Origin: Planctomycetaceae bacterium
GTDB taxonomy: Bacteria; Planctomycetota; Planctomycetia; Planctomycetales; Planctomycetaceae
DNA length: 14,830 nt
Assembly (NCBI GenBank): GCA_023258825.1
Contig: JALQWE010000042.1
Span: 1 to 14,830, forward strand
Direction: 5' to 3'
Shown piece after piece: positions 6,532 through 13,874 of the stretch; position 1 is the first letter of the stretch, and every line of letters starts with the position of its first letter. The translations under genes and the position numbers were made by a program. The notes below the pieces were generated by a model that was given only the letters and a program-made list of their open reading frames with translations, was not told where the DNA came from and made no database searches.

Positions 6532-7068
6532 TCAAGGCCCGTTGTAGGATCGGAGTGCCGTGCCCGTGACGTGGTCCCCGGTGATCTGATAACCAAACGA
6601 TGACAACAGATTCAGCGTCACTTCGGAAAGCCGCACGTTGACGGTAATCTGCAGCGAATCAACCGGAATCGCAGCGGCCCCTGGAACGACCTGAAACGCC
6701 ACTCCGGAGCCACCAGAACTTCCGTTGTAAGTCGGCGGATCAGAAATTCTTTCCTGAACAATCACCTGAACGTTCGCCGAACTGGTGGTCACTCCGGCAG
6801 CCGATAATTGTTGATTCACGGCCGCCACAACGCCGGGGAGCAATGCCGTGGCGTTCAGTCGCCCCTGCATGGATCCCTGTTGAGCCCCCACGACCGCGGC
6901 CTGATGAACCGTGACCGCTCCGGACAATGACAGCCCCAGTTGAATAATTGAAAAAATACTGATCAGAAATACCGGGGCCACAACGATCAGTTCCAGCGCA
7001 ACAGCACCGCTACGCCCGACGATCCGGCGTTCCTGACTCAATCCAGATGTCGCTTGTCGTGGATTCAT
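6532..7068 (-). CDS. tadE: TadE pseudopilin
   Basis: A 178-residue TadE family protein. The leader MNPRQATSGLSQERRIVGRS ends at Gly21, the predicted prepilin-peptidase site; AVALE puts Glu26 at +5. A membrane helix follows (about 27-50, LIVVAPVFLISIFSIIQLGL), then VHQAAVVGAQQGSMQG, the usual conserved TadE region, and an extracytoplasmic C-terminal part containing a Gly/Ser stretch (NGSSGGSGV, around 114-122). It probably acts as a pseudopilin in Flp assembly. It starts 64 bases after the tadC stop and is followed by a 280-base gap before the TadG-like gene, which may hold a small frame. Confidence 0.88.
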   Translation of the reverse strand: MNPRQATSGLSQERRIVGRSGAVALELIVVAPVFLISIFSIIQLGLSLSGAVTVHQAAVVGAQQGSMQGRLNATALLPGVVAAVNQQLSAAGVTTSSANVQVIVQERISDPPTYNGSSGGSGVAFQVVPGAAAIPVDSLQITVNVRLSEVTLNLLSSFGYQITGDHVTGTALRSYNGP

Positions 7069-7132
7069 GACTCGGAAAAGCCGGATTCATCATCCCAAAG
7101 TGAGAAAAAGGCGTGAAGAGACCCTGTTGATT

Positions 7133-8110
7133 TCAGTTCGTGGCTGGTGGCGGTGGAGGGCTGTCGGTCGAGGGAGCCGTCCCACTCGATTGCAGCGCCT
7201 GTCGAGTGTCTGCAGGAAGGAATTCCCGCTGAAAATGATCACGCAGCTTAATGATCGGAGGAACGACGAGTACGAAAAACACCGGGGGACTGATACAGAA
7301 AATAATCGGGAACAACAATTTCAGTGAGAGACTGTTGGCACGTGCTTCAGCGTCATGCTTCAATGTCGCCCGTATCGACTGAGACAGCGAGTCGATCGCC
7401 CGCTTCATGTCCGTCCCCAATCGCTCGGTGTGCTGGACCGTGGCTGCCAGGGATCGCAATTCCACCTCATCGATGCGTTCGGCGAGCTGATGGAACGCGG
7501 TGCCGGCGGATGAGGCGTTGGCCTGCCGGACGACAAGTTTCAGCTCGTTTGTCAGGTCACGACTGACGTGGGGCGAGTACTCAACAATCCTCGGCAGCGC
7601 CTGTTCCAGCGTCAATCCGCCCGATAGACACATGGAAATGATGTCCAGAATCTCCGGAATGGCTCCGAGGATTCCGCCAGCACGGACTCGCCCTCTGGCG
7701 TTCAGAAACAGGCCCGGAAGCGAGTAAAAAACAGCAGCGACAAGAACACCGAGGCCGATGACGGTCCAGACTCCGGATGAAACGAGGATCAGGACGAGCG
7801 GAATGCTGAATAAACTGCACCAGACAAGTCCGTTGCGAATCGCCAGAAGCCGGTCCAACGCGTCCGGGGCATAAATTCCAGCACGACTGATGTCACGACG
7901 AAGGCGATTCAATTCGATCTGCAACTGCGGAACTGAAGACGCCAGCCACTGCATCCACTGCGGAAAACTTCGTTCCTCAGTGGCGTTCACATTTTCGTCC
8001 GCCCAATCGCCGCGAATCAGTCGCCGACAGTTGAGCAGCCCAAGCCCCAGCAGATACACCATCGCCGCAAGCAGCGAGAGCGCGATAAACGAAATCAGCG
8101 ACTGATTCAT
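7133..8110 (-). CDS. tadC: TadC, type II/IV secretion platform protein
   Basis: A 325-residue inner-membrane protein of the T2SSF/GspF family, partner of TadB beneath the TadA ATPase. It has an N-terminal membrane helix (5-26), a helical pair (about 95-133), the cytoplasmic T2SSF domain (about 150-255; GAIPEILDIISMCLSGGLTLEQAL, then LAATVQHTERLGTDMKRAIDSL), and a C-terminal membrane helix (264-287, LLFPIIFCISPPVFFVLVVP). The K-L-FP-I start of the last helix is characteristic of TadC. The tail ends in a Pro-rich run (SPPPPPATN). AGGAG lies about 9 bases before the ATG and overlaps the tadB stop, so translation is probably coupled with tadB (12-base gap). Confidence 0.92.
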   Translation of the reverse strand: MNQSLISFIALSLLAAMVYLLGLGLLNCRRLIRGDWADENVNATEERSFPQWMQWLASSVPQLQIELNRLRRDISRAGIYAPDALDRLLAIRNGLVWCSLFSIPLVLILVSSGVWTVIGLGVLVAAVFYSLPGLFLNARGRVRAGGILGAIPEILDIISMCLSGGLTLEQALPRIVEYSPHVSRDLTNELKLVVRQANASSAGTAFHQLAERIDEVELRSLAATVQHTERLGTDMKRAIDSLSQSIRATLKHDAEARANSLSLKLLFPIIFCISPPVFFVLVVPPIIKLRDHFQREFLPADTRQALQSSGTAPSTDSPPPPPATN

Positions 8111-8122
8111 CCCGGGGATCTC

Positions 8123-9016
8123 CTAGCGTGGCATCCTGATCAGCGTCACAATCCACGCAATACCAATCAGATTCAGGAGGATGCCGAGGACAAAGAAAAT
8201 CCTTCCAAGTCCCGTCGTAAAGAACACTTCAACATGTTCAGGGCTGAGCACCAGCAATGTTGCAAACAGCAGGGGCGCGGCCGGTGCGATCAAGGTCGCA
8301 GATAACCGACCACCACTACTTGCGGCTGACATCTGATTTCGAAACTGGATGCGATCTCTGAGCAGAATGCTGAGGCGATCCAGAGAATCTGCCAGTCCCC
8401 CACCCGTCTGCCTGTGAACCGACAGCAAGGTGGACAAGAGCCCAAGTTCGGGCAATTGCACTCGGCTGGCCAGCGATTCCATCGTGCCCGGCAGTGAACG
8501 TCCCAGTGAGAGCTGATTCCGGCAGTGCTGCAATTCCGCCTGCAAACGTCCTCGCGCCATTTTTTCGCAAAGCACAAACGCCTCTTCAATCGCCAAACCT
8601 GCACGTGATGAACGAGCGATCAGCGACACAACATCAGGCAACTGATTTCGCAGACTATTCAAGCGACGATTCCGGCGAATCAACAGCGCAGCCACTGCAA
8701 TGATCACCACGATGACGACAGCGAACAGCAGCCAACCCCCGTGCAGTTCAAACGCCGCACCTGCGAGATAAACGGCGGAAAGAATCGCTCCCGTCCAGCC
8801 TAAGACTCCACTGGGGGTCCAGTCCAGTTCTGCCTCACTGAAGAACCGCGACAGACGAGCCTCAAGACCAGTGTCTTCCGGCGCGACAAATAAGCCCGTT
8901 TCCTGCTCAAACACAGACACAGTCGGTTGCTGTTCCGGGCGCAGCAGACTCCATCCCACACGAGCAAGTGCTAATGTGGTAACAAAGCCTGCAATGATCA
9001 GGAACGCCCACTCCAT
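8123..9016 (-). CDS. tadB: TadB, type II/IV secretion platform protein
   Basis: A 297-residue inner-membrane protein with a T2SSF domain. There are membrane helices at about 1-20, 72-90 and 95-113, a cytoplasmic T2SSF domain (about 125-235: LPDVVSLIARSSRAGLAIEEA, HRQTGGGLADSLDRLSILLRDR), and two C-terminal helices (about 240-258 and 271-293). It forms the platform with TadC that couples TadA ATP hydrolysis to pilin polymerisation. The order tadA-tadB-tadC is that of classical Tad loci. It starts 92 bases after the tadA stop, with only a weak ribosome site, and its TAG stop lies within the ribosome site of tadC. Confidence 0.92.
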   Translation of the reverse strand: MEWAFLIIAGFVTTLALARVGWSLLRPEQQPTVSVFEQETGLFVAPEDTGLEARLSRFFSEAELDWTPSGVLGWTGAILSAVYLAGAAFELHGGWLLFAVVIVVIIAVAALLIRRNRRLNSLRNQLPDVVSLIARSSRAGLAIEEAFVLCEKMARGRLQAELQHCRNQLSLGRSLPGTMESLASRVQLPELGLLSTLLSVHRQTGGGLADSLDRLSILLRDRIQFRNQMSAASSGGRLSATLIAPAAPLLFATLLVLSPEHVEVFFTTGLGRIFFVLGILLNLIGIAWIVTLIRMPR

Positions 9017-9108
9017 AACAACATCAACTTTTCAAAGGCACCATCACAAGTCGCGAATCGTTGTCAACACAGCATCATGTCACTGCACCGGTTCAAGCGG
9101 GTCAAAGA

Positions 9109-10563
9109 CTAAACCTCGGGGCGAAAGTCCTCTTCGACAATGTCAAATCCTGCCCCCCGCAGTCGCTCCAGACACCTGGGAACATATCCCGTTGCCTGAA
9201 ACGACATCGCTCCTTCTACTCCACTGACTGCCGAAGGCTGATATCGGAAGATGTCGTTCAAAACGATCTCCCCATCCTTCACACCAGAAACTTCCGTAAC
9301 ACGAACAATCCGTCTGGCTCCACCTTTCCAGCGAGCCAGATGGACAATCAAACGGATGCCTGCCGCGATGTAGGTACGAATCACCGGCAACGGTAGGTCA
9401 AATCCACCCATCGCAATCATCATCTCCAGTCGCGTCAGTGACTCCTTCGCATCATTCGCATGTATCGTGGTAAACGAACCTTCATGCCCGGTGTTCATGG
9501 CCTGCAGCATGTCGATGGCCTCTGCACCACGAACCTCGCCAACCAGAAGTCGGTCCGGACGCATTCGGAGTGCATTTCTGACCAGATCACGCAACGTCAC
9601 ACTGCCTAACCCTTCTGTGTTGGGCATACGACTTTCCATGCGCACCACGTGGGGATGGCACAGTCGTAATTCTGCAGAGTCCTCCACCGTGACAATGCGT
9701 TCATCGTCCGGCACAAATTGTGCCAATGCATTCAGCAGCGTCGTCTTGCCCGTACCAGTTCCTCCGGAAATGAGAAGACTCTGACGACAGGCAACTGCGG
9801 CCTGCAGAAACCGCGCCATCCCCGGTGACAGACTCAGGTTCTGCACAAGTCGTTCGACGGTGAGCGGATCTTTGGGGAAACGACGAATCGAAACCGTTGC
9901 TCCGTCAATCGCCAGTGGTGGGATGGTGACATTCAGACGAGATCCATCGGGCAGACGTGCGTCCACCATCGGATTACTTTCGTCGATACGGCGCCCGACT
10001 TTAGCAGTCAGCCGCTGCACAACGCGCAGAAGATGTGAGCCGTCAGCGAAAACGACAGGTGTCTTTACGAGCACACCGTTGCGCTCAACGAACACTTCAT
10101 GCGGGTGATTGACGAGTACGTCGGTGATGGCCTGATCCTGCATCAGGCACTCCAGAGGCCCCAGCCCCTCTGCCTCATCGATCAGCTCCTGCACCAGTCG
10201 CCCACGGTAGGCCGCTGTTTCACCTGCTGCGTCACGTTCGACTACACCGGAAACAGCGTTTCTGAACATCCTTCTGGCGGCCGCACCATCAACACCCGCA
10301 GCAAATTTCAGATTCAACGCTTCCACAAGAGATTCATGGAGTTGCATCTTTCGTTTCTGGAAGGCAATTTCCTGGGCCTTCTCCGAATGGGCCGACCAAG
10401 GCACCACAGGGGCCGCCGTCGTCGCTGAATCGCTCAACTCGATCCCTGGGGCCACTGCTCCCTCAGGTGTCGATGACGACCTATTGGACTCGTCAGATCC
10501 CGCAACCGATTCTGACTGGGGCAGGGCACTGACTGCAGATCTTTTTTTTACCAGACCAAACAT
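9109..10563 (-). CDS. tadA: TadA/CpaF secretion ATPase
   Basis: A 484-residue cytoplasmic ATPase of the type II/IV secretion (VirB11/PilT-like) family that powers Flp pilus assembly. It has a variable Ser/Glu/Pro-rich N-terminus (1-65), an N-terminal domain (about 75-255) with ITDVLVNHPHEVFVERNGV and the IRRF sequence (227-230), Walker A GGTGTGKT (267-274), the Asp box TVEDSAELRL (292-301), Walker B LLVGEVR (339-345) and the His box TGHEGSFTTIHAND (358-371). All catalytic motifs are intact, and the length fits CpaF/TadA. It is the first gene of the compact tadA-B-C-E-G-flp-E block and is separated from cpaB by 569 bases, so it probably has its own promoter. Confidence 0.95.
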   Translation of the reverse strand: MFGLVKKRSAVSALPQSESVAGSDESNRSSSTPEGAVAPGIELSDSATTAAPVVPWSAHSEKAQEIAFQKRKMQLHESLVEALNLKFAAGVDGAAARRMFRNAVSGVVERDAAGETAAYRGRLVQELIDEAEGLGPLECLMQDQAITDVLVNHPHEVFVERNGVLVKTPVVFADGSHLLRVVQRLTAKVGRRIDESNPMVDARLPDGSRLNVTIPPLAIDGATVSIRRFPKDPLTVERLVQNLSLSPGMARFLQAAVACRQSLLISGGTGTGKTTLLNALAQFVPDDERIVTVEDSAELRLCHPHVVRMESRMPNTEGLGSVTLRDLVRNALRMRPDRLLVGEVRGAEAIDMLQAMNTGHEGSFTTIHANDAKESLTRLEMMIAMGGFDLPLPVIRTYIAAGIRLIVHLARWKGGARRIVRVTEVSGVKDGEIVLNDIFRYQPSAVSGVEGAMSFQATGYVPRCLERLRGAGFDIVEEDFRPEV

Positions 10564-11132
10564 AAATCACTTTCAGGGGTGTTTTCAGCAGCACCAATCC
10601 CGAATTCACTCTGCTTTTTGCCACGGATTGCCGACATCCCTGCACCTGTTTTCCATACCGCTGTACTTGACAGATTAGGTCACTAATGAAGCGGATACAC
10701 GAAAAATCCAGGAGGAACAGTCTGAAATTCAGAAGTCGAAGGAACGCACGTCACCCCACGAATAGCCATCATAAGCTCACGTCAGATCCCGCGAGTTGCG
10801 AGAATTCTGCCTGTCATCCACAACATTGCAGCAAAGCAGATCCGCTAACCTCGAAGCTCCCTCGTGCAGCGAATCAGCATTCGCCGGAAAAGCACAACAG
10901 AACTGGCTGAGTAAGGAAATGGACACTGCCAAGCCACTTAACTGTCGGGGAGGGCAGCAGGCGCTGAGGTAGGCCAGTCCGCGAACAGCATATATGTCCC
11001 GGATCTCACGCCTGTGCCATGGCCGACACCGGTCAAAAGACCTCTAAGGGATCGCGAACGTAATCCTGTCCGACTGTCCTGACCCAGGAGTTGAAGCCCG
11101 TTTTGAATGGCACGTAACCCGGCGACACCAGT
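10564..11132. other. Spacer between cpaB and tadA
   Basis: This 569-base region holds no convincing gene, although classical Tad loci often carry secretin and TadZ genes in this position. A plus-strand frame at 10686-10910 looks like a shadow. A weak -24/-12-like sequence, AGGCAGAATTCTCGCA on the minus strand (10797-10812), has the right GG/GC spacing but mismatches in both boxes. It lies about 230 bases ahead of tadA and is a tentative promoter candidate. Confidence 0.4.
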
Positions 11133-12875
11133 TCAACGCCGTCCGATCTTTAATTCGGGCAAATGGGGTTTCTGTACGCCGGCAACATAAGCCAGTGAGT
11201 TCCGGGGGGCATCCGTCGCCCCGGCCCCCAGTTCGATCAGACCGGAATGCGTTGAGCGTCGCAAACTGCCACCAGTCACAACCATCACACGCTGGCTTGA
11301 GCGCTGGACAGGACGCGGATTCGTCCTCGGGCTACCGGCCTCCACTGGAACTGCGGCATACTGCGGGTACTCTGTGAACGACTTTCGCTGCTCTCCAGAG
11401 GTCCGGCCACCGACATGCAGTGGTGTCAGACTCCGTGCTGCCGTCGCGGAATACGTCGCGATGCGCGAAGTACCACTGTAAACTGCCGTCGTCTGTCTCG
11501 TGCGGGGTGACTCGAGCACAGTCATGCTAACCGGCCGCTGCACCGCCGAGGTGTACCGGATGACTCGCGACGGCGTTCTGGCTGCATCACTCGTTCGAAG
11601 CACAGACTGAGAGGACTGACGTCGAGGTAAGTTTGACGAGGTTTGTCGATAGCGAGTGACCGACAGTGCCGGAACCACTTCGCTGCGTTCTCTACCGGGG
11701 TATCTGGTGGTGCCGGAACTCTTTGCGAACGTGGTGTCCAGAATTGCACGCGAACCTCGAGCGGGCTGTGGTCCCACAGGTGGTGCACCCTCAGGAACTG
11801 ATCCACTCTCCCCGCTCGGAAGATCGCCTTCCGGTGACTGTCCCTGAACCCGATTGGCTGCCGCAGGCGGAATTGCCTGGGGCCATGCTGCCCCTGGCAT
11901 AGAATCAGGAGCAGGAACAGAATCATTCGCGTCGCTGCCTGCTTTGGGAGGCGCCGGGTACAGATGCTGATCAATGACCAGGTCATACGCCTGGTCCACT
12001 ACCACGCTGGACTGAGCCCCACCGCGAACGACGCGAACGGACGGAACCGTCGGTGCCGCCACAACTGGCCTGGGCTCTTCCACCCCGAGCAGCAATTTCA
12101 TCGTTTCGGGCGAAGGCAGCGAACCGGAATTCACTCGCTCTGGATCTTTTGGAAGCATATTCAGAGTCAACTCACCACGGTTCTCAATCGACTTCAGCAC
12201 TTCGCACTGCTGCGGTGTCAATTCAAGTGTGATCTCAAACTCCTGAGCGACCGAACCGTTCTGACCTTTTGTCAGCACAGTTTGCGGGTAAAGAGAATCC
12301 TGAATCGCCAGCACGCGGACCCCCGGGAACACCGTGTGAGTTCGCGCTGCGGCCGTCGAGTCCGGAGCGACCTGCTTGTCCGAGCGGCGAAACAAAACGT
12401 CGACCCATGACTCCGGTGCCACAAACCCCCGGATTCCTCCGACCAGATTCATCTTTACCGTGATGGCTCGCATTCCCTCCGTCAACAGATCAGCAGGAGT
12501 CGGTCCGGTGCCTTCCGGGAAAACGCACTCTAAAGGAAACGGCTTATTCATCTCGATTTTGTTGCGAATGATGCGGCCGATCAGCTGCTTCCCATCTCCA
12601 AAAGCGGAAACACTTCCCAGAACCTTCTTGTACTCATCCTTGCCTACCATCGAAGTGTAAAAGTCCGACGCTTTGATCTCGCGTCCGGGTAGCAGGTCCG
12701 AAGCGGCCAGCAAAAGACGGAATTGCTGCGGAGCGGCAGCGGGCACCGCGACCGCCGGGGGCGTTTGCCGCCATTGCCGCAAGCCAGTCCCTGCGATTCC
12801 GCACAGCACCGCAAAGAGAACCAGGAACATCGCCTGGATCCCAAAGCGCGAAGTTTTGGGGGAACCTGAACTCAT
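11133..12875 (-). CDS. cpaB: CpaB/RcpC Flp pilus assembly protein with long disordered tail
   Basis: A 580-residue protein whose first ~265 residues match CpaB/RcpC: a membrane helix (about 12-32, GIQAMFLVLFAVLCGIAGTG), an SAF domain (about 52-118: RLLLAASDLLPGREIKASDF, then LIGRIIRNKIEMNKPF), and the RcpC domain (about 130-265: MRAITVKMNLVGGIRGFVAP, ESWVDVLF, VRVLAIQDSL, ITLELTPQQCEVLKSI). CpaB acts in the periplasm with the outer-membrane secretin. The remaining ~315 residues are Pro/Ser/Thr/Arg/Gln-rich and probably disordered, with recurrent RY tripeptides (TRYPG, TRYRQ, IRYTS) and a basic end (LPELKIGRR). Typical CpaB proteins are about 250-350 residues, so the tail is unusual. A sigma-54-type promoter lies about 110 bases upstream. 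Confidence 0.88.
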   Translation of the reverse strand: MSSGSPKTSRFGIQAMFLVLFAVLCGIAGTGLRQWRQTPPAVAVPAAAPQQFRLLLAASDLLPGREIKASDFYTSMVGKDEYKKVLGSVSAFGDGKQLIGRIIRNKIEMNKPFPLECVFPEGTGPTPADLLTEGMRAITVKMNLVGGIRGFVAPESWVDVLFRRSDKQVAPDSTAAARTHTVFPGVRVLAIQDSLYPQTVLTKGQNGSVAQEFEITLELTPQQCEVLKSIENRGELTLNMLPKDPERVNSGSLPSPETMKLLLGVEEPRPVVAAPTVPSVRVVRGGAQSSVVVDQAYDLVIDQHLYPAPPKAGSDANDSVPAPDSMPGAAWPQAIPPAAANRVQGQSPEGDLPSGESGSVPEGAPPVGPQPARGSRAILDTTFAKSSGTTRYPGRERSEVVPALSVTRYRQTSSNLPRRQSSQSVLRTSDAARTPSRVIRYTSAVQRPVSMTVLESPRTRQTTAVYSGTSRIATYSATAARSLTPLHVGGRTSGEQRKSFTEYPQYAAVPVEAGSPRTNPRPVQRSSQRVMVVTGGSLRRSTHSGLIELGAGATDAPRNSLAYVAGVQKPHLPELKIGRR

Positions 12876-12984
12876 TGCAATTCCCTAAAAAGAACCGTCA
12901 ACATTCAATGGCAGACTGAATCCGCCTGAATGACGCATAAACAAACACTCGTTCCAACATTCTCGACTGCACTGAAAGTCAAGT

Positions 12985-13000
12985 TGCAAAACATCAGCCA
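12985..13000 (-). promoter_or_regulatory. Sigma-54 (-24/-12) promoter for cpaB
   Basis: The minus strand reads TGGCTGATGTTTTGCA. TGGC of the -24 box and the whole TTGCA of the -12 box match, with correct GG/GC spacing; three -24 positions (ACG) differ. Transcription would start near 12975, about 100 bases before the cpaB ATG at 12875, a leader length close to that inferred for pilin paralogue 2. Confidence 0.6.
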
Positions 13001-13012
13001 CGTGCCATCGTC

Positions 13013-13028
13013 GACGTTTTCAAACGTC
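13013..13028. other. Inverted repeat between pilin paralogue 4 and cpaB
   Basis: GACGTTT-TC-AAACGTC is a perfect 7-bp inverted repeat 17 bases beyond the stop of the pilin gene (13046) and just upstream of the -24 box at 12985-13000. It may be the 3' hairpin of the pilin transcript (though no T tract follows) or a protein-binding operator for the cpaB promoter. Confidence 0.35.
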
Positions 13029-13045
13029 CAGAAAACTCTCGTCGT

Positions 13046-13369
13046 TCATTCCACAGAGCCGGAGGAGTTCACCATGATTCCATTCGCGTCCAGCGCTGAA
13101 TATGTCATCGTATCCGTGTATGAGTAGGTTGTTGTGGCCACTGTGGGACTGACGCTTGTGACAATCTCCATGGTCCACGACTGATCCAGGTGCAGCAGGG
13201 ATGCGGCCACATCACCATACTCCTGAACTACCGCGTTTCGATACTCCGTCAGCCCAACAATAACCCCGATACTGACCAATGTTCCGATCAGAATGAATTC
13301 CACCGAGTGCAGCGCGCCTTGATCTTCCCGCAGAAATCGGCTGACAATTGCCAAAACTGACGACTTCAT
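13046..13369 (-). CDS. Long Flp-like pilin, paralogue 4 (divergent)
   Basis: A 107-residue Flp-like prepilin, the most divergent of the long set. The leader MKSSVLAIVSRFLREDQG ends at Gly18; ALHSVEF follows with Glu24 at +6 and Phe25, then a hydrophobic helix (ILIGTLVSIGVIVGLT) and YRNAVVQEYGDVAASLLHLDQSW. The central part differs from the other copies (SPTVATTTYSYTDTMTYSAL), yet the end ANGIMVNSSGSVE keeps the 13-residue C-terminal module. The ATG at 13367-13369 is chosen because it gives a normal leader and GGTGAT lies upstream; a longer frame to 13402 is unlikely. It lies between the regulator and cpaB, so it could be a minor or initiating pilin. A weak -24/-12 candidate lies at 13654-13669. 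Confidence 0.8.
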   Translation of the reverse strand: MKSSVLAIVSRFLREDQGALHSVEFILIGTLVSIGVIVGLTEYRNAVVQEYGDVAASLLHLDQSWTMEIVTSVSPTVATTTYSYTDTMTYSALDANGIMVNSSGSVE

Positions 13370-13874
13370 GCAAATCACCGCCCTGCCCCGTAGAGACCCC
13401 AAACCAATGCCACAACTCTGAATTCACCAAACCGATAACGTTCCAACACTCGCTCCGAAAAACCAATATGTCAAGCTCACCAGGTTCTCTCATGTCTCAT
13501 TTTTGGGTCATGGGGCGCCCAAGTGTCTTCCAAGCAGATCAACGATGAAATTGCCTGCTGCTGAGATGGTCACACATCACAACCACAGTGCAGATGATCG
13601 GAAGTCCTGACTCCTGCCGAACAGGCGACCGGTACGAACAAACAACATCCGGTTGCAACCCTTCCTCCATTGATATGACCGCCCCGGAATCCTTATTTTC
13701 AAAGCAAGATTCATTCCGAACAAGGTGCATCCCTGCCAATTCCAAACGTCGGTGTCCAAAGTACATTTTGAATACAACAAAAAAATGGCTCGTGCCGATT
13801 CCACCGCGCACCGAATCCTTAATCCTCAACTACGAACGCAAGCAACCCACCGTCAGGCGTGTCAGCCGGAAGAC
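13370..13874. other. Spacer between the regulator gene and pilin paralogue 4
   Basis: This 505-base region has no supported gene. On the minus strand GGC-ACGA-GCC followed by ATTTTTTT (about 13778-13796) lies some 80 bases beyond the regulator stop and could be a weak terminator, although the stem is only 3 bp. It also contains the candidate promoter at 13654-13669. Confidence 0.45.
13654..13669 (-). promoter_or_regulatory. Tentative sigma-54 promoter ahead of pilin paralogue 4
   Basis: The minus strand reads TGGAGGAAGGGTTGCA: TGG and a complete TTGCA with correct spacing, but the rest of the -24 box does not match. It would give a leader of about 270 bases before 13369. Weak on its own; listed because two better sites occur in the same locus. 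Confidence 0.25.

Noticed and set aside
7336..7351. TGGCACG on the plus strand inside tadC
   Set aside because: There is no GC at the required distance for a -12 box and no plus-strand gene downstream.
10686..10910. Plus-strand 74-codon frame in the cpaB-tadA spacer
   Set aside because: It is rich in His, Ser, Arg and Asn with no hydrophobic core and lies opposite to the operon; not supported.
11108..11123. TGGCACG on the plus strand near the end of cpaB
   Set aside because: The downstream GC is off by one base, the -12 box does not match, and it points into antisense sequence.
13367..13382. GG-N10-GC match (AGGGCGGTGATTTGCA) at the start of pilin paralogue 4
   Set aside because: It overlaps the start codon, so transcription would begin inside the gene, and the -24 box is poor.
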